From NCBI GenBank assembly GCA_041946825.1, contig JBHGBD010000002.1, positions 186,001-250,000 on the forward strand: 64,000 bases of DNA, written 5' to 3'. Made by a program: the position numbers and the translations under genes. The notes under the pieces are model-generated. The model made no database searches and was not told the origin of the DNA. It saw only the letters and a program-made list of their open reading frames with translations. This document shows positions 33,250 to 41,825 of this stretch, one piece after another (the stretch's first letter is position 1; each line of letters opens with the position of its first letter). The stretch comes from CAZTHM01 sp041946825 (GTDB lineage Bacteria > Acidobacteriota > Terriglobia > UBA7540).

Positions 33250-34299
33250 TTAACGCAACTCTTCCATCACTTCGTCCAGAACCTGTTTCGGCGGGCGGAC
33301 GCGCGACTCGGGGAGAGTCGCCAGCGGCTCATCCACCAGGTTCAGCAGCTCCAGAAAATTCTCGCGCTTGGTATCAACGTAGAAGAGACCGGTGACAACC
33401 TCATTCTTCTCGTGCGCCTCGGTGAGCACGCGCAGGGCTTCGATTTTATTGGTGGGGTCGTAATCCGCCGAGAGTTTCTTCAGGATCATTCGCGAGCCGT
33501 CGTGCATGGTGATTTCGGTGGCCGTACCGGCGGGATAGTCCACCGTGATGTCCTGGAAAAACGGAACAAAGCTCACATCGGCGAGGGGTTCGTCGTGGTC
33601 CTTGACGTAGCTGTAACTTTTGGTCGAACCCTCGTGATCGTTGAAGGTGACGCACGGGGAAATCACATCGAGCATGGACGTCCCGCGGTGGACGATCGCG
33701 CCCTCGATCAAAGCCAGCAGTTGTCGCTTGTCGCCGGAGAAGGATCGCGCCACGTACGTCGCGCCCAGTTGGATCGCCAGTGCGCAGGTATCAATGGCGG
33801 GAAGCTCGTTGACGACGCCCGTCTTCAGTTTCGATCCGATGTCGGCGGTGGCTGAGAACTGTCCTTTGGTCAGGCCGTAGACGCCGTTGTCCTCGATGAT
33901 GTAAATCATCGGCAGGTTCCGGCGCATCATATGCACGAACTGGCCGATGCCGATCGAAGCCGTATCGCCGTCCCCGCTCACTCCAATCCCCAGCAGGTTT
34001 CGGTTGGCCAGGATGGTCCCGGTAGCCACGGAAGGCATGCGTCCGTGAACGGCGTTCAATCCGTGCGATCCGCCGAGGAAATACGCGGGGCTCTTCGACG
34101 AACAGCCGATGCCGGAGAGTTTCGCCACACGGTAGGGCTCGACGCCCAGCTCATAAAACGCTTCGACAATGCGCTCGGAGATGGCGTTGTGCCCGCAGCC
34201 CGCGCAGAGTGTGCTCTTGCTGCCCTTGTAAGTGGCGATGTCCAGCCCGATGCGGTTGACTTTCTTCGGCGGGGCGGGAGGCGTCGCGGTAGTGGCCAT
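33250..34299 (-). CDS. korB: 2-oxoacid:ferredoxin oxidoreductase, beta subunit
   Basis: A 349-residue thiamine-diphosphate-binding subunit. STLCAGCGHNAISERIVEAF opens the fold, GIGCSSKSPAYFLGGSHGLNAVHGRMPSVATG follows, and the TPP motif is GVSGDGDTASIGIGQF...YIIEDNGVYGLTKGQ. The cluster-binding cysteines seen are those of CAGCGH and GIGC. With the alpha subunit it interconverts 2-oxoglutarate (or a related oxoacid) and the acyl-CoA with ferredoxin. Its ATG is 2 bases after the stop of korA, so the two are translated together. No separate ferredoxin-like delta subunit is adjacent. Confidence 0.93.
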   Translation of the reverse strand: MATTATPPAPPKKVNRIGLDIATYKGSKSTLCAGCGHNAISERIVEAFYELGVEPYRVAKLSGIGCSSKSPAYFLGGSHGLNAVHGRMPSVATGTILANRNLLGIGVSGDGDTASIGIGQFVHMMRRNLPMIYIIEDNGVYGLTKGQFSATADIGSKLKTGVVNELPAIDTCALAIQLGATYVARSFSGDKRQLLALIEGAIVHRGTSMLDVISPCVTFNDHEGSTKSYSYVKDHDEPLADVSFVPFFQDITVDYPAGTATEITMHDGSRMILKKLSADYDPTNKIEALRVLTEAHEKNEVVTGLFYVDTKRENFLELLNLVDEPLATLPESRVRPPKQVLDEVMEELR

Positions 34300-34301
34300 G
34301 G

Positions 34302-36149
34302 TTATTTCTCCCTTTCCTGGGCGGCGATGGCGTCGGTCACAGAGCGCGCGTCAATCGGCAACCCATTGTAGTGGCGCACGCTGCGCAGTTTTTTCACCTC
34401 ATCGGCGGCCACGTCGAGCCGCAGCAATTGCAACAGTTGTCCGTCGCGGTTCTGATCCACAACGTAAACCCGCTTGTGGCGGTGGATGAAATCCTTTACG
34501 GATTCGCTGAACGGAAAACCACGAACGCGGCAGTAGCTGGCGTTGAGGTCGTGTTCATCCCTCAACTGATCCAGCGTCTCCAGGATGGCCCAGTGGCTGC
34601 TTCCATAGGCGATGACGCCGACTTCGGACCGCGCCGCCTCTTGGAATACCGGCTGGGGGACCCGCGTGCGGGCCGTCTCGAGTTTGTGTGTAAGGCGGTC
34701 CACGTTGTGCACGTAGTCGTCAGGCCGCTCGGTGTAGTGCGCCTTTTCGTCGTGGCCGCTGCCGCGCGTAAAGTATCCCGAGGCGGGATGGTCGGTGCCG
34801 GGCAGCGTGCGATAGCCGACGCCGTCGCCGTCCACGTCGCGGTAACGCTCGAAGCGCCCGAGGCGCTCAAGGTCTTCCTTGCTCAGAACCTTGCCGCGCG
34901 CGATGGGCTTCTCCGGATACTGAAACGCGTCTGCCATCCAGTTATTCATGCCGAGGTCAAGATCCATCATCACGAAGACGGGAGTCTGAAGCCCCTCCGC
35001 CAGGTCGAAGGCTTCCATCGCCATCGAGTAACACTCCTCGACCGAGCACGGGAAGAGCATGGGGTGCATCGTGTCGCCGTGCGAGAGGAAAGCCGTGGAA
35101 AGGATGTCGCCTTGCGCGGTGCGCGTCGGCAGGCCCGTCGACGGCCCCACGCGCTGAACATTGAAGAGGACCGCAGGGATTTCCGCGTAGTACCCGAAGC
35201 CTACAAACTCCGTCATCAGCGAGATGCCCGGCCCGGCGGTCGAGGTCATCGAGCGCGCCCCGGCCCAGCCCGCCCCCAGCGCCATGCCAATGGCGGCCAG
35301 TTCGTCTTCCGCCTGGACGATGGCGAAGGTCGCCTTCCTGGTCTCCGGATCGATCCGGTAGCGCTTCATATACTCAATCAGCGTCTCGCAGAGCGACGAA
35401 GAGGGCGTGATGGGATACCACGTGACGACCGTAACGCCGGCAAACATCGCGCCCAATGCCGCCGCGGAGTTACCGTCGATGATGATCTTCCCCCGCGTCG
35501 CGTCCATGCGCTGAAGGGAAAATCGATCTGCTTTCTGCAAGTTCTTTTCGGCGAATTCGTAACCCGCCCGCGCGGCGTTGAAATTCAGTTCCGCGGCCTT
35601 GACCTTCTTGCGGAACTGTTTGTAGAGAGCGCGCTGGATCTCTTCCATCTCGATGCCCAGCAGTTTGGCCAGCACGCCGTCATAAATCATGTTGCGAACC
35701 AGCTTGCGCAGCTTGGCGTCGGGGCAAACCGGCGCCACGAGCTGGTCAAACGGCACCGGGTAGAAGACGCAATCGTTCCGCAGCCGTTTCACGTTCAGGC
35801 GCTCGTCGTAAACCACCGCCGAGCCCGACCGCAAGTCCCGCACGTCTTCGTCCGCGGTCTCCGGGTTCATCGCCACCAGAAAATCAATCTCCTTGCGGCG
35901 CGCGATGTAGCCCTGCTTGGAAGCCCGAATCGTGAACCAGGTGGGCAGTCCGGCGATGTTCGACGGGAAGAGGTTCTTCCCCGAAACCGGAATCCCCATC
36001 TGGAAGATGGACCGCAACAGGACCATGTTGGCGGTCTGGCTGCCCGAACCATTGACGGTGGCGACTTGAATGCTGAGATCGTTCAGGACTTGCTGCGGCT
36101 CGGCGGGCACTTCCGCTTCTTGTGCCGCGACGTGAGTAGTAGTAGCCAT
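34302..36149 (-). CDS. korA: 2-oxoacid:ferredoxin oxidoreductase, fused gamma-alpha subunit
   Basis: A 615-residue subunit. The N-terminal 190 residues are a gamma domain (VNGSGSQTANMVLLRSIFQMGIPVSGKNLFPSN). The alpha domain follows from about 225 with GNSAAALGAMFAGVTVVTWYPITPSSSL, where YPITPSS is the typical TPP-enzyme motif, then DELAAIGMALGAGWAGARSMTSTAGPGISLMTEFVG. The C-terminus is the transketolase-C-like domain. The fused form is usual in aerobic KorAB enzymes. With korB it makes the aerobic-tolerant 2-oxoglutarate:ferredoxin enzyme. A TATAAT-like box lies about 220 bases upstream on the minus strand. Confidence 0.93.
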   Translation of the reverse strand: MATTTHVAAQEAEVPAEPQQVLNDLSIQVATVNGSGSQTANMVLLRSIFQMGIPVSGKNLFPSNIAGLPTWFTIRASKQGYIARRKEIDFLVAMNPETADEDVRDLRSGSAVVYDERLNVKRLRNDCVFYPVPFDQLVAPVCPDAKLRKLVRNMIYDGVLAKLLGIEMEEIQRALYKQFRKKVKAAELNFNAARAGYEFAEKNLQKADRFSLQRMDATRGKIIIDGNSAAALGAMFAGVTVVTWYPITPSSSLCETLIEYMKRYRIDPETRKATFAIVQAEDELAAIGMALGAGWAGARSMTSTAGPGISLMTEFVGFGYYAEIPAVLFNVQRVGPSTGLPTRTAQGDILSTAFLSHGDTMHPMLFPCSVEECYSMAMEAFDLAEGLQTPVFVMMDLDLGMNNWMADAFQYPEKPIARGKVLSKEDLERLGRFERYRDVDGDGVGYRTLPGTDHPASGYFTRGSGHDEKAHYTERPDDYVHNVDRLTHKLETARTRVPQPVFQEAARSEVGVIAYGSSHWAILETLDQLRDEHDLNASYCRVRGFPFSESVKDFIHRHKRVYVVDQNRDGQLLQLLRLDVAADEVKKLRSVRHYNGLPIDARSVTDAIAAQEREK

Positions 36150-36485
36150 TGAATCCCTCTGACCAATCCTCCCTAGGCGGGAACGGCGCTTACCCCTTTT
36201 CGATAGCCGTCGTCATGGCGGGGAGGGCGAATGCCACCACGGGTGGCCGAAGGCCGGAAAGGGTTACGTGAAACAAGAAATGAAATCGCCCGCCAAACTG
36301 ATTGCGCTGGAGTTCTCTCTTCTCGACCAGCCGCAGGCGAAGAGCCCGTCGTTCCCCCGAACACTCCATTATAGCAGAGAAGGCGCACACTTGTGTCCTG
36401 AGGATGCTGCGCGCATTTCAATAGCCGCTGAGTTCGGGCGGTGATGTGGGAGGGCTTGCGTCAACGCAAAACGCGGCGCGGCGAT
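36150..36485. other. Intergenic region upstream of korA
   Basis: About 336 bases between the PilZ gene and korA, both on the minus strand. It holds a -10-like TATAAT at 36368-36373 (minus) and no convincing gene; an 82-codon frame in it has no family features. Confidence 0.5.
36368..36373 (-). promoter_or_regulatory. -10 box (TATAAT) for korAB
   Basis: On the minus strand the sequence CTGCTATAATGG includes a perfect TATAAT, about 219 bases upstream of korA. No good -35 hexamer is visible at the standard spacing. A long untranslated leader would follow. Confidence 0.4.
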
Positions 36486-37805
36486 TCATTTCGCGGGCTT
36501 CGGAGGCGCCACGGTTGCGGGCGCGCCCGGCTGGGCTCCGGGGACGGTGATGAGCGTGGAGAGGAGAGCCGCCAGGCGCTCGCGCAGGGCCTGCTCCGCG
36601 GATCCGACCGCTTCCTCGCGCCGCGCGGCAAGCTCGTCGCCTACATCGGCTCTGAAGGTCTGCAAAGCAATCTCAAAATCCGCCATGGCTTGGTCCGATA
36701 GCTTGGAGATTCGCATCTCCGCTTCCTCGGCCTGGGTCCTTTGCCTTTCCTGAATCGCCCGCAACGAGGTTTCGAGCTCCGCCAGCGCCTCTTCCTTGCG
36801 GCGGGTCAAGCCGGCCTGGCTCTCGGCGCTGATCTTTTCTTCCGACTCCCGGAGAGACTGCCGGCTCGATTCGATTTTCGCGATGGCCTGCTCCGCGGCG
36901 CGGTTGATCCTGGTCTCCCCCTCTTCCACGTGAGCCGCCTGTTTCTGGTGGACGGACCTCAACCGTGCCTCAAAATCCTCCAGAATCTGTTCGCACCGGC
37001 GGGCGAAGCGGGTTTCCATCTGCCGGCTGGCGGCCTCGAGCTGTGGTTCGAGACCCTGCAGAGTCTCGCGAACAACGTCGCCGATGGCTTCGGTGCGGAT
37101 CGTTTCCAGAGTCGTTTCCAGTCCCGCACCTGCTTGCTCCGCCGACTCTCGAAAGCGCAACTCCGCGGCCGCCCCGATGGACTCCATGCGCTTTTCGATT
37201 TCCTGCACAGCGTTCCGGACAGCGGAATCGGCCTGCAGCCGCAGGATCTCCAAGACCGAATCCATCAGCCGTGCCGTGCGCTTCTCTAATTCCGTGAACT
37301 GTCCGTCGGCGGGTCCCCGGCCGACCGGGGACGGAATCGTAGAAGGCTCCAACACCAGCGGCTTCATTCCCGTCACCGAGGCTTTGGCGCTGGCTGTAGG
37401 TACCGGCTGGCGAGCGCCGCCCAGTTCGGCCTCCACCGCCTCCCAGTCGGGGGGAGGATTCTCCACGCCCCAGATGTTCCCCGGCTGCACAAGCTGAACT
37501 GCGATGTGGTGAATCGTCTCTCCCGGAGCCGGATCGTAAACCTGAACGCAAACCGTCTTGCCCGCTCGGCCCGTGCGCACCACCTCAACCGTCACAATCA
37601 TTCCCACCAACACCTGGTACTTGGTGAGGACCTTGGACCCATGGAGATTCACGATGGAGGTCTGAGTTTCCTCGCGGAAGATTTGGCCGGTGGCGTCTTT
37701 GCCACTGAGGATGATGGGGGTGATGAAATCGATGCGGGTGCTGCGCCGTTGTTTGGCGCGGGCCTGAGAGGAGAGTTCCTTGGTGACAAAAGGGCTTCGT
37801 CCCAT
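36486..37805 (-). CDS. PilZ-domain protein with long coiled coil
   Basis: A 439-residue soluble protein. An N-terminal PilZ fold (about 15-110) has the RxxxR element (R20 and R24 in QRRSTRIDF) but the second motif is changed to VNLHGS in place of (D/N)xSxxG. This variant is common in acidobacterial PilZ proteins, and cyclic-di-GMP binding is therefore uncertain. After a Pro/Ser linker, about 240 residues (180-420) form a continuous helical coiled coil rich in Glu, Arg, Ala and Gln, with YrhK/IncA-like character only. The C-terminus is Pro/Ala-rich. A scaffold or surface-motility adaptor is plausible, but no direct evidence supports it. Confidence 0.75.
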   Translation of the reverse strand: MGRSPFVTKELSSQARAKQRRSTRIDFITPIILSGKDATGQIFREETQTSIVNLHGSKVLTKYQVLVGMIVTVEVVRTGRAGKTVCVQVYDPAPGETIHHIAVQLVQPGNIWGVENPPPDWEAVEAELGGARQPVPTASAKASVTGMKPLVLEPSTIPSPVGRGPADGQFTELEKRTARLMDSVLEILRLQADSAVRNAVQEIEKRMESIGAAAELRFRESAEQAGAGLETTLETIRTEAIGDVVRETLQGLEPQLEAASRQMETRFARRCEQILEDFEARLRSVHQKQAAHVEEGETRINRAAEQAIAKIESSRQSLRESEEKISAESQAGLTRRKEEALAELETSLRAIQERQRTQAEEAEMRISKLSDQAMADFEIALQTFRADVGDELAARREEAVGSAEQALRERLAALLSTLITVPGAQPGAPATVAPPKPAK

Positions 37806-38031
37806 GGACTTAAATCACCTCGCAGTCTGATATCTCGTGCGGCTGGCTCCGCAGGCAGGAAACGGCTTCAGAAATGAACACGCCCGAATCTTGCGTGAGA
37901 CTGGGCACCTGCGCCTCTCAGCCCCCTCCAGGCTACGGCGAGCGTACCAGATGTTTATTCCAGGTTCAACGGTTATTCTGCTGATAAAACTCCGGAAAAG
38001 TAAGCCTTAGCGGACAAGTCTTCCCCGGCTG

Positions 38032-39459
38032 TCAGCTCTTGGTGGGCGCCGCAAACGGCCATTCACGCTTTTTCATCGCCAGGAAGACGAACGCCACGAG
38101 CCCGGCGGCGATCGTTCCGAAGGCGTAGAGCATGAACTTCCACCCTCCCGGCGATCCGGCGGGGCTCACGAAGGCGTAGAGCCAACCGATTAAGGCCAGG
38201 ATTCCCGGGATCGGATAGAGCCACATCTTGAACGGGCGGGGTACTTCGGGGCGATACTTGCGAAGGATGAGCAGTCCGATGATCTGGCCGACAAAAACTA
38301 CCAGAATGCGGGCCAGGATGAGGCCGGTAATGATTTGGACGAGGCCGAAGAAGCTGGCGACGATGCAGAGTATGCCGATCAGCACCAGCGAACGGTGCGG
38401 AAATCCGCCCTTGGAGTGCAGCACCCCGAACCAGCGAAAAAAGGCTCCATCAAGCGCCGCGGCGTAAGGAACCCGCGAATACCCGAGCATCAACGCAAAT
38501 ACCGAGGCGAAGGCCGTAAAGAGAATCATCACAGAAATGGCGATGGCTGCCCATTCGCCGTAAATCTTCCCCATGAAGACTGAGGCCACGGCGTTGTACG
38601 CGGACGATCCCTCCTTCACCATCTCCCGCCACGGAACAACCGACACAAAGCTGAAGGAGAGCAGGAAATCAATCAACGTCACACCCAGAATGGAGAGAAT
38701 CACGGCGTAGGGGATTGTCCGCCCGGGCTCCTTGACTTCCCCGCCCAGGTAGCAGACCTGGTTGTAGCCAAGATAGTTGTAGATCACCAGAATCGTGCCG
38801 TTGCCGAGACCCACCAGAAAAGCCCAATTCAGATCGAAGGCGCCAGGCGGGAAATCGAATGCCAGATGCGGGTTCATCTTGACGAGGCCGCTGATAATCA
38901 CCCACCCCGTCGTGGCCAGTGTGGTGATCCAGAGGATAAGCATCAGCCGCGCGATATCCTGAATTTTGCGATAGAGCGATAGCATGACAATGGCGGAGAT
39001 CCCCGCGGCCATGAACTTGATGCCCCAGGGATGATTCCCCAGGTCTTTCCAGATGTACGTCAGGTACTGGACCATCCCGATGCTGCCGGAGGCGATTTCC
39101 AGAGTCCCGCTGAAAAGGAATTGCCAGATGAACATCCAAGCCATCAGCTTGCCCCAGCGCTCGCGGCCGTAGGAGTCGCGAAGAAAGACATACGCGCCGC
39201 CTGAGCTGGGCAATGCTGCGCCGAGTTCGGAAACCACCAGGCCGTCGGCAATGGCGATAATCGCCCCCGCGAACCAGGCGAGCAGCGCCTGCGGTCCGCC
39301 CAGAGTCGCCAGGATCGGCGGGACCGTGATGAACGGCCCGATGCCGATCATGTTCGACATGTTGATCGACGTGGCGTTCAGCACCCCCAACTTGCGCTGC
39401 AGTTGAGGCTGTTCAGTGGCTGGTACCGTACCGTGCGTCGAATCGCTGGGTTCGCTCAT
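38032..39459 (-). CDS. APC-family amino acid permease
   Basis: A 475-residue transporter with 12 predicted membrane helices. The first helix contains the APC ligand-binding motif SNMIGIGPFITVPPIL, and the second GGPQALLAWFAGAIIAIADGLVVSELGAALPSSGGAYVFLRDSYG. FNYLGYNQVCYLGGEVKEPGRTIPYAV-type helix 6 is present (YNYLGYNQV). It imports or exchanges an amino acid; which one is not evident. ATG at 39459 gives an N-terminus of about 25 cytoplasmic residues; a GTG three codons upstream is an alternative. It diverges from the arsR-like gene. Confidence 0.9.
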   Translation of the reverse strand: MSEPSDSTHGTVPATEQPQLQRKLGVLNATSINMSNMIGIGPFITVPPILATLGGPQALLAWFAGAIIAIADGLVVSELGAALPSSGGAYVFLRDSYGRERWGKLMAWMFIWQFLFSGTLEIASGSIGMVQYLTYIWKDLGNHPWGIKFMAAGISAIVMLSLYRKIQDIARLMLILWITTLATTGWVIISGLVKMNPHLAFDFPPGAFDLNWAFLVGLGNGTILVIYNYLGYNQVCYLGGEVKEPGRTIPYAVILSILGVTLIDFLLSFSFVSVVPWREMVKEGSSAYNAVASVFMGKIYGEWAAIAISVMILFTAFASVFALMLGYSRVPYAAALDGAFFRWFGVLHSKGGFPHRSLVLIGILCIVASFFGLVQIITGLILARILVVFVGQIIGLLILRKYRPEVPRPFKMWLYPIPGILALIGWLYAFVSPAGSPGGWKFMLYAFGTIAAGLVAFVFLAMKKREWPFAAPTKS

Positions 39460-39702
39460 GAGCCTCACATTGCGGGATCACCAAATAACGAGCGCGCAGG
39501 ATACTTCACTCGGGCTGAGTTCGCAAGTGGCGATGAGAACCACAATTCGTCCGTCTCGGATTCGGTCAACGGTCAGATTCCAAGGTGACCCATGTCCCAG
39601 TCGGCAGAATCCGATTTGCGGTCATAGGTAACCGAAGGAAAAGCCACATTTGGGGAAACAGATTGGCAGGCCATATGCTGCTACAGATACGGGGAGAGAA
39701 AC

Positions 39703-40080
39703 ATGCCGCAATTGGCGGATCTCTTCAAAGCCCTTGCCGATACAAGTCGGCTGCGGATCATGAACATTTTGTCGCGAAAATGCCTCTGTGTGTGCGACTT
39801 GCAGACCGTTCTTGAGCTCCGTCAACCGTTTATCTCCCGGCATCTAGCAACCCTTCGCAAGGTTGGACTGGTCGGGACTGCTCGCCAGGGCCGGCGTGTG
39901 TGTTATTCCCTCACGCTCGGCACGGCATTTGGCTATGCGTTGCAATCTTTCTTGCGGGATACGCTTCCGCTTTCCGCCGAATTCCAGGGTGACCTGCGCA
40001 GGCTCGTCGCCCATGAATCGAAAACGCCGGCTCTTGTTTCCAACAATGGAGGGCGCGCGAACCTGCCCAAGGCGGCGTGA
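39703..40080 (+). CDS. ArsR/SmtB-family transcriptional regulator
   Basis: A 125-residue winged-helix repressor. LFKALADTSRLRIMNILSRK leads to the cysteine-bearing helix CLCVCDLQTVLELRQPFISRHLATLRKVGLVGTARQGRRVCYSL. Cys27, Cys29 and Cys31 lie where ArsR-type proteins bind arsenite or other soft metals (the classic ELCVCDL). GGGGAGAGAAAC precedes the ATG. It is followed, with a GTGA or short gap, by the HdrA-like protein and then a ferredoxin, so it is likely the repressor of that small operon. Its inducer might be a thiophilic metal(loid) or a redox cue. Confidence 0.88.
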   Translation: MPQLADLFKALADTSRLRIMNILSRKCLCVCDLQTVLELRQPFISRHLATLRKVGLVGTARQGRRVCYSLTLGTAFGYALQSFLRDTLPLSAEFQGDLRRLVAHESKTPALVSNNGGRANLPKAA

Positions 40081-40103
40081 GCGGAATTCACTCGGGGAGC
40101 ACT

Positions 40104-40502
40104 GTGAAAATCAAGATCCTGCTGTGCAACTGTAAGGGCCTCTGTCCATCTTTCAAGAACGCCGACATGGACACGCTGCCCTTCATGGTGGAATCCGAGT
40201 TGGACGTGCAGTACACCATCGTTCACCCGGAACTGTGCGGGCAGGGTGGGAACGAGGTTGTTGCGGACATCATGCGCCAATCCGCCGCCGACCCTGAGAC
40301 TTACATCATCGGCGGGGCATGCGCTCCGGACGCGCAATTCAGGCTCTTCAAGAAGGTCATGCGCAATACCGGCTTCGATGAGAAGCGGTTTGTGCCGCTC
40401 GATATTCGTGGCACCTCGAACGATGGGATTCTGGCGCGCTTGAGACAAGCTGTTGAATCAATTCTGAAACCGGAGACGCAACCGCAGAACACCCCCGCCT
40501 GA
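40104..40502 (+). CDS. HdrA-N-like cysteine protein (CNCKGLC type)
   Basis: A 132-residue cytoplasmic protein with a compact alpha/beta pattern. Cysteines are at 8, 10 and 14 (LLCNCKGLCPS), 45 (HPELCGQGG) and 73 (GGACAPDAQ). The succession CNCKG, HPxLCG and GACAPDAQ resembles the N-terminal domain of heterodisulfide reductase subunit A and related redox proteins. It probably carries a thiol/disulfide or iron-sulfur function. I start it at GTG 40104, with GGGGAG upstream; a GTG at 40077 overlapping the arsR stop is an alternative. Between an ArsR repressor and a ferredoxin, it may pass electrons with the latter. Substrate unknown. Confidence 0.65.
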   Translation: MKIKILLCNCKGLCPSFKNADMDTLPFMVESELDVQYTIVHPELCGQGGNEVVADIMRQSAADPETYIIGGACAPDAQFRLFKKVMRNTGFDEKRFVPLDIRGTSNDGILARLRQAVESILKPETQPQNTPA

Positions 40503-40539
40503 CGATATCCGTTGGGAATGGAGTGTCGGCAAAGTCCTC

Positions 40540-40839
40540 ATGTCATATCCCGGCGTCCCACGCGAAAAACTCCCGTGGTTTCCCACCATCGATCCGGATG
40601 CCTGCCTGATGGATTTGGATTGTGTGAATTTCTGTTCTCAGAGCGTCTTCGAGTGGGATCCAGAAACGCACCGGCCTTTTGTGGCGCATCCCTACAGTTG
40701 TATTCCCGGCTGCGACAGTTGCGCGCAAATGTGCCGCGCCGGAGCCATCAGCTTTCCCAGTAAGGAAGATTTCCGCAAAATTCTCCGTCGCCTGCGCGAG
40801 GAAGCTCACCACGCTGCACCGCCTCGAAGCGTTGGCTGA
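40540..40839 (+). CDS. Ferredoxin with aspartate in place of one cluster cysteine
   Basis: A 99-residue two-cluster ferredoxin. The first motif is CLMDLDCVNFC (Cys22, Cys28, Cys32), where the usual second cysteine of CxxCxxCxxxC is replaced by Asp25. The second motif is CIPGCDSCAQMC (Cys54, 58, 61, 65) with the extended CxxxCxxCxxxC spacing. Seven cysteines thus remain. Asp ligation is known from Pyrococcus furiosus ferredoxin, where it gives a labile cluster. It follows the HdrA-like gene by 37 bases and is the likely last gene of the ArsR-controlled unit. It would carry low-potential electrons, partner unknown. Confidence 0.72.
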   Translation: MSYPGVPREKLPWFPTIDPDACLMDLDCVNFCSQSVFEWDPETHRPFVAHPYSCIPGCDSCAQMCRAGAISFPSKEDFRKILRRLREEAHHAAPPRSVG

Positions 40840-41060
40840 GCATGGCGCCGAGGGGCGCAGGACTGCGGCCCGGATTGGTAGACTTTAGGGTTCGCCGTGA
40901 ACGGACGTGCTCCCGCCTTTGGGGTCATCACCCCGTCAAACTAGCGGAAGATCGATCGGGTTCTCGCACACTACACAGCGGCACTGCAGGCGGATGCGTC
41001 TTGGTGCGGTCGCGTCCGGGGCTCTTCGGTTGGAGCGCGGCTCAGGTTTTGATAGCACCT

Positions 41061-41450
41061 TCACCATCGCTCGACGCTGAGTCCCCCGACGGCTTTGAAG
41101 TGCTCGTCTCGAGTGACCAAAGTCAACCCGTACTGCTGGGCGAGGGCTGCAATCCAGACATCATTGTCGGGAATCGGCCGCCCCTTTTTGCTCAAGTCAG
41201 CCCTGATTCTCCCGTAATGCTGTGCGGTGCCCGCGTCGCAGGAAAGAACAGTGTTCGTTGCGGCAAATTCATCCACACGCGCGAGATTCGCTTCCAGGCG
41301 GAAGGATTTCACCGCCCCATAATAAAGCTCACCCAGGACAATGCTCGGAACGAAAGTTGCGGAGGCTTCATCAAACCGTCGCCTTAACGAAAGCTCATCT
41401 TCCCATAAAGCGATGACAATGTTCGTGTCCAACGCGAATCTACCATTCAC
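41061..41450 (-). CDS. vapC: VapC-type PIN-domain toxin
   Basis: A 129-residue PIN ribonuclease. Acidic metal ligands are visible in order: FALDTNIVIALWEDE (Asp8), IVLGELYYGAV (Glu near 39), and PIPDNDVWIAALAQQYGLTLVTRDEHF (Asp95 and 97, with Asp114). It ends with GLSVERW. Starts at GTG within the last codons of the antitoxin gene (11-base overlap). VapC toxins cut tRNA or rRNA when not held by antitoxin. The pair is small and complete. Confidence 0.88.
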   Translation of the reverse strand: MNGRFALDTNIVIALWEDELSLRRRFDEASATFVPSIVLGELYYGAVKSFRLEANLARVDEFAATNTVLSCDAGTAQHYGRIRADLSKKGRPIPDNDVWIAALAQQYGLTLVTRDEHFKAVGGLSVERW

Positions 41451-41670
41451 TCGGATCGACCCTCTCGCAGTCCTCCTCGATTATCCTGGCCATCTCCTTC
41501 AAATCTTCTTCAGGAAACGCCCCGGCGAACCGGAGCAAGTCCTTCCCGGGAGTCCCCTTCAATTCTCGCTCCGCAAGCGACCGCGCAAAGGTCAGGACTT
41601 TCTTTTGGTCGGCAGGATTGAGCCTGCCAAGCTCGCCCAGGATTTCCCTCTGGATAGAAGGGTCGGTCAT
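41440..41670 (-). CDS. VapC-associated antitoxin
   Basis: A 76-residue acidic helical protein (PSIQREILGELGRLNPADQKKVLTFARSL, LLRFAGAFPEEDLKEMARIIEEDCERVDPSEW) typical of the antitoxin group that precedes PIN toxins. The lack of a clear AbrB or ribbon-helix-helix N-terminus means it is not classic VapB. CTGGAGGATAAT precedes the ATG at 41670; a longer frame starts at 41727. Its 3' end overlaps vapC, so translation is coupled. Confidence 0.8.
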   Translation of the reverse strand: MTDPSIQREILGELGRLNPADQKKVLTFARSLAERELKGTPGKDLLRFAGAFPEEDLKEMARIIEEDCERVDPSEW

Positions 41671-41825
41671 CGGATTATCCTCCGGCTGGAAATCACCCGT
41701 CTTCTCAGGTCTCTCACTCCCTTTCATTCTGCCACAGCCGCCGCAAATTCAGTACTCGACTTTGCGCAGGGCAATTGAAAAGACAGATAGCCGAATCTCG
41801 TCCGTTCAGGGCGGATTAAGTCGCG

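Noticed and set aside
34371..36152. A 593-codon open frame opposite korA
   Set aside because: It mirrors a strongly conserved enzyme gene on the other strand, and its composition is rich in His, Arg, Val and Ala with no recognisable domain. Long antisense frames are expected at this GC content.
36173..36421. An 82-codon minus-strand frame upstream of korA
   Set aside because: It covers the likely promoter, has no ribosome binding site and its composition does not look like protein.
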